DNA from: Trema orientale
Lineage: Eukaryota > Streptophyta > Magnoliopsida > Rosales > Cannabaceae
Direction: 5' to 3'
NCBI GenBank assembly: GCA_002914845.1
Contig: JXTC01000185.1
Span: forward strand, 85,621-149,620
DNA length: 64,000 bases
Both the position numbers and the translations under genes were made by a program. Within the stretch, counting starts at the first letter, position 1; each line of letters starts with the position of its first letter. Under the pieces are notes generated by a model that was not told where the DNA came from, searched no databases, and was given only the letters and a program-made list of their open reading frames with translations. This document shows positions 63,257 through 64,000 of this stretch, in pieces.

Positions 63257-64000
63257 TCTAAGTTACCTCTTGAATAGTTATTACTTATCAGTTATCTCTG
63301 TTATTACCGAAGCAACAAATGAGCTAGTAAAATATAAAATTTGTTAACTAAGAGAGAATTCGAATCACGACCATAGAAGAATAGCTAACTATTAGTCGGT
63401 CAAAAACAATAGCCGTATCTTGATCATGTATGATTGATTTTTTGGTTTCTAGCAGGATTTTCCCTTGGAATATATAACTACACGAAAAAAAATAAAATAA
63501 AACACTACAACCAGCGTATAATTAATTGATCTACGTAGATATATATAGGAACATTTAGAGTTTCTATACTATGAGCTAAGTCCAGATTAGAAGGTCTATT
63601 GTTAGATACAATTTATTTAAACTGAGTTGCAATGATTGGTTGCAGTCTTCTGATTACTGTACACTGACCTTATACTTCTCAAAAAAGTAAAATAAGTACA
63701 TGATTTAATGTACGGGTTTAGTACCCCCCACCACAGATAGAACTGGAAAATCATAATAAAAATACTAATAAAGTACTTCGGCTAACGAAGTAATCTATAT
63801 CACTTCACCAATGAGAATCACGAACTTTCTTTTTTTATTTTTTATTTTTTCAAATTATGCTCTGTCACATTATGTGATAAGACCGAGAATAAATGATAAT
63901 GGTCCTAATAGCCACAATCTATTTTAATCAATAATAGCCCCAGCCAAAAAAAAAAAAAAAAATCAATAATAGAAAAACAAACAGCAAGAAGAGCTGGATA
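63257..64000. other. Intergenic, nothing recognised
   Basis: AT-rich DNA without recognised genes or clear repeats up to the window edge. Confidence 0.45.

Overview
This is nuclear DNA from a flowering plant, almost certainly a eudicot. The four recognisable genes have plant-type GT-AG introns, the intergenic DNA is very AT-rich, and it is full of MITEs, LINE 3' ends and LTR-element fossils. The dispersed repeat rich in 'cgatat' words and the general look suggest a woody rosid, perhaps Rosaceae, but that is only a hunch. No prokaryotic, organellar, CRISPR or operon-like content is seen.

Layout. 1-5.5 kb: gene-free, holding several CACGTG boxes. 5.6-13.0 kb (+): an 11-exon bHLH gene of the BIM1 (BES1-interacting Myc-like) family, a transcription factor of brassinosteroid signalling. 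13-17.7 kb: AT-rich spacer with a TA microsatellite and two foldback elements. 17.7-21.0 kb (-): an 8-exon plant O-fucosyltransferase-family gene, a type II Golgi-type protein with a long purine-rich leader. 21.7-42.9 kb: about 21 kb without a host gene, packed with small non-autonomous DNA elements, many seated in TA runs, plus LTR and LINE remnants, an orphan G-box island, and a large inverted repeat at 33.9-35.5 kb. 42.9-46.8 kb (-): a 6-exon BSD-domain gene whose N-terminus is a run of 11-residue amphipathic repeats; a 359-bp MITE lies about 120 bp upstream of its start codon. 48.6-54.8 kb (-): a broken Ty3/gypsy (chromovirus-like) fossil with LTRs carrying a 72-bp tandem array. 54.8-55.6 kb: a second copy of the 'cgatat' repeat, itself hit by a 178-bp Mutator-type MITE with a perfect 9-bp target duplication. 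56.2-57.8 kb (+): a SAM-domain gene with an intron in its 5' leader. 58-64 kb: a LINE remnant, a likely solo LTR, a short-period minisatellite and another foldback element.

The four genes show no evident shared pathway; they are ordinary scattered plant genes. The most interesting material is the repeat architecture (TA-seated MITE families, the 0.7-kb-arm inverted repeat, the nested MULE-MITE, the LTR array with bZIP-type sites), the 11-mer helix/BSD fusion, and possible autoregulatory G-boxes upstream of the bHLH gene. I found nothing I can defend as a wholly new biological system. Exon boundaries were set by hand from splice consensus, reading frame and remembered family sequence; no search was run.
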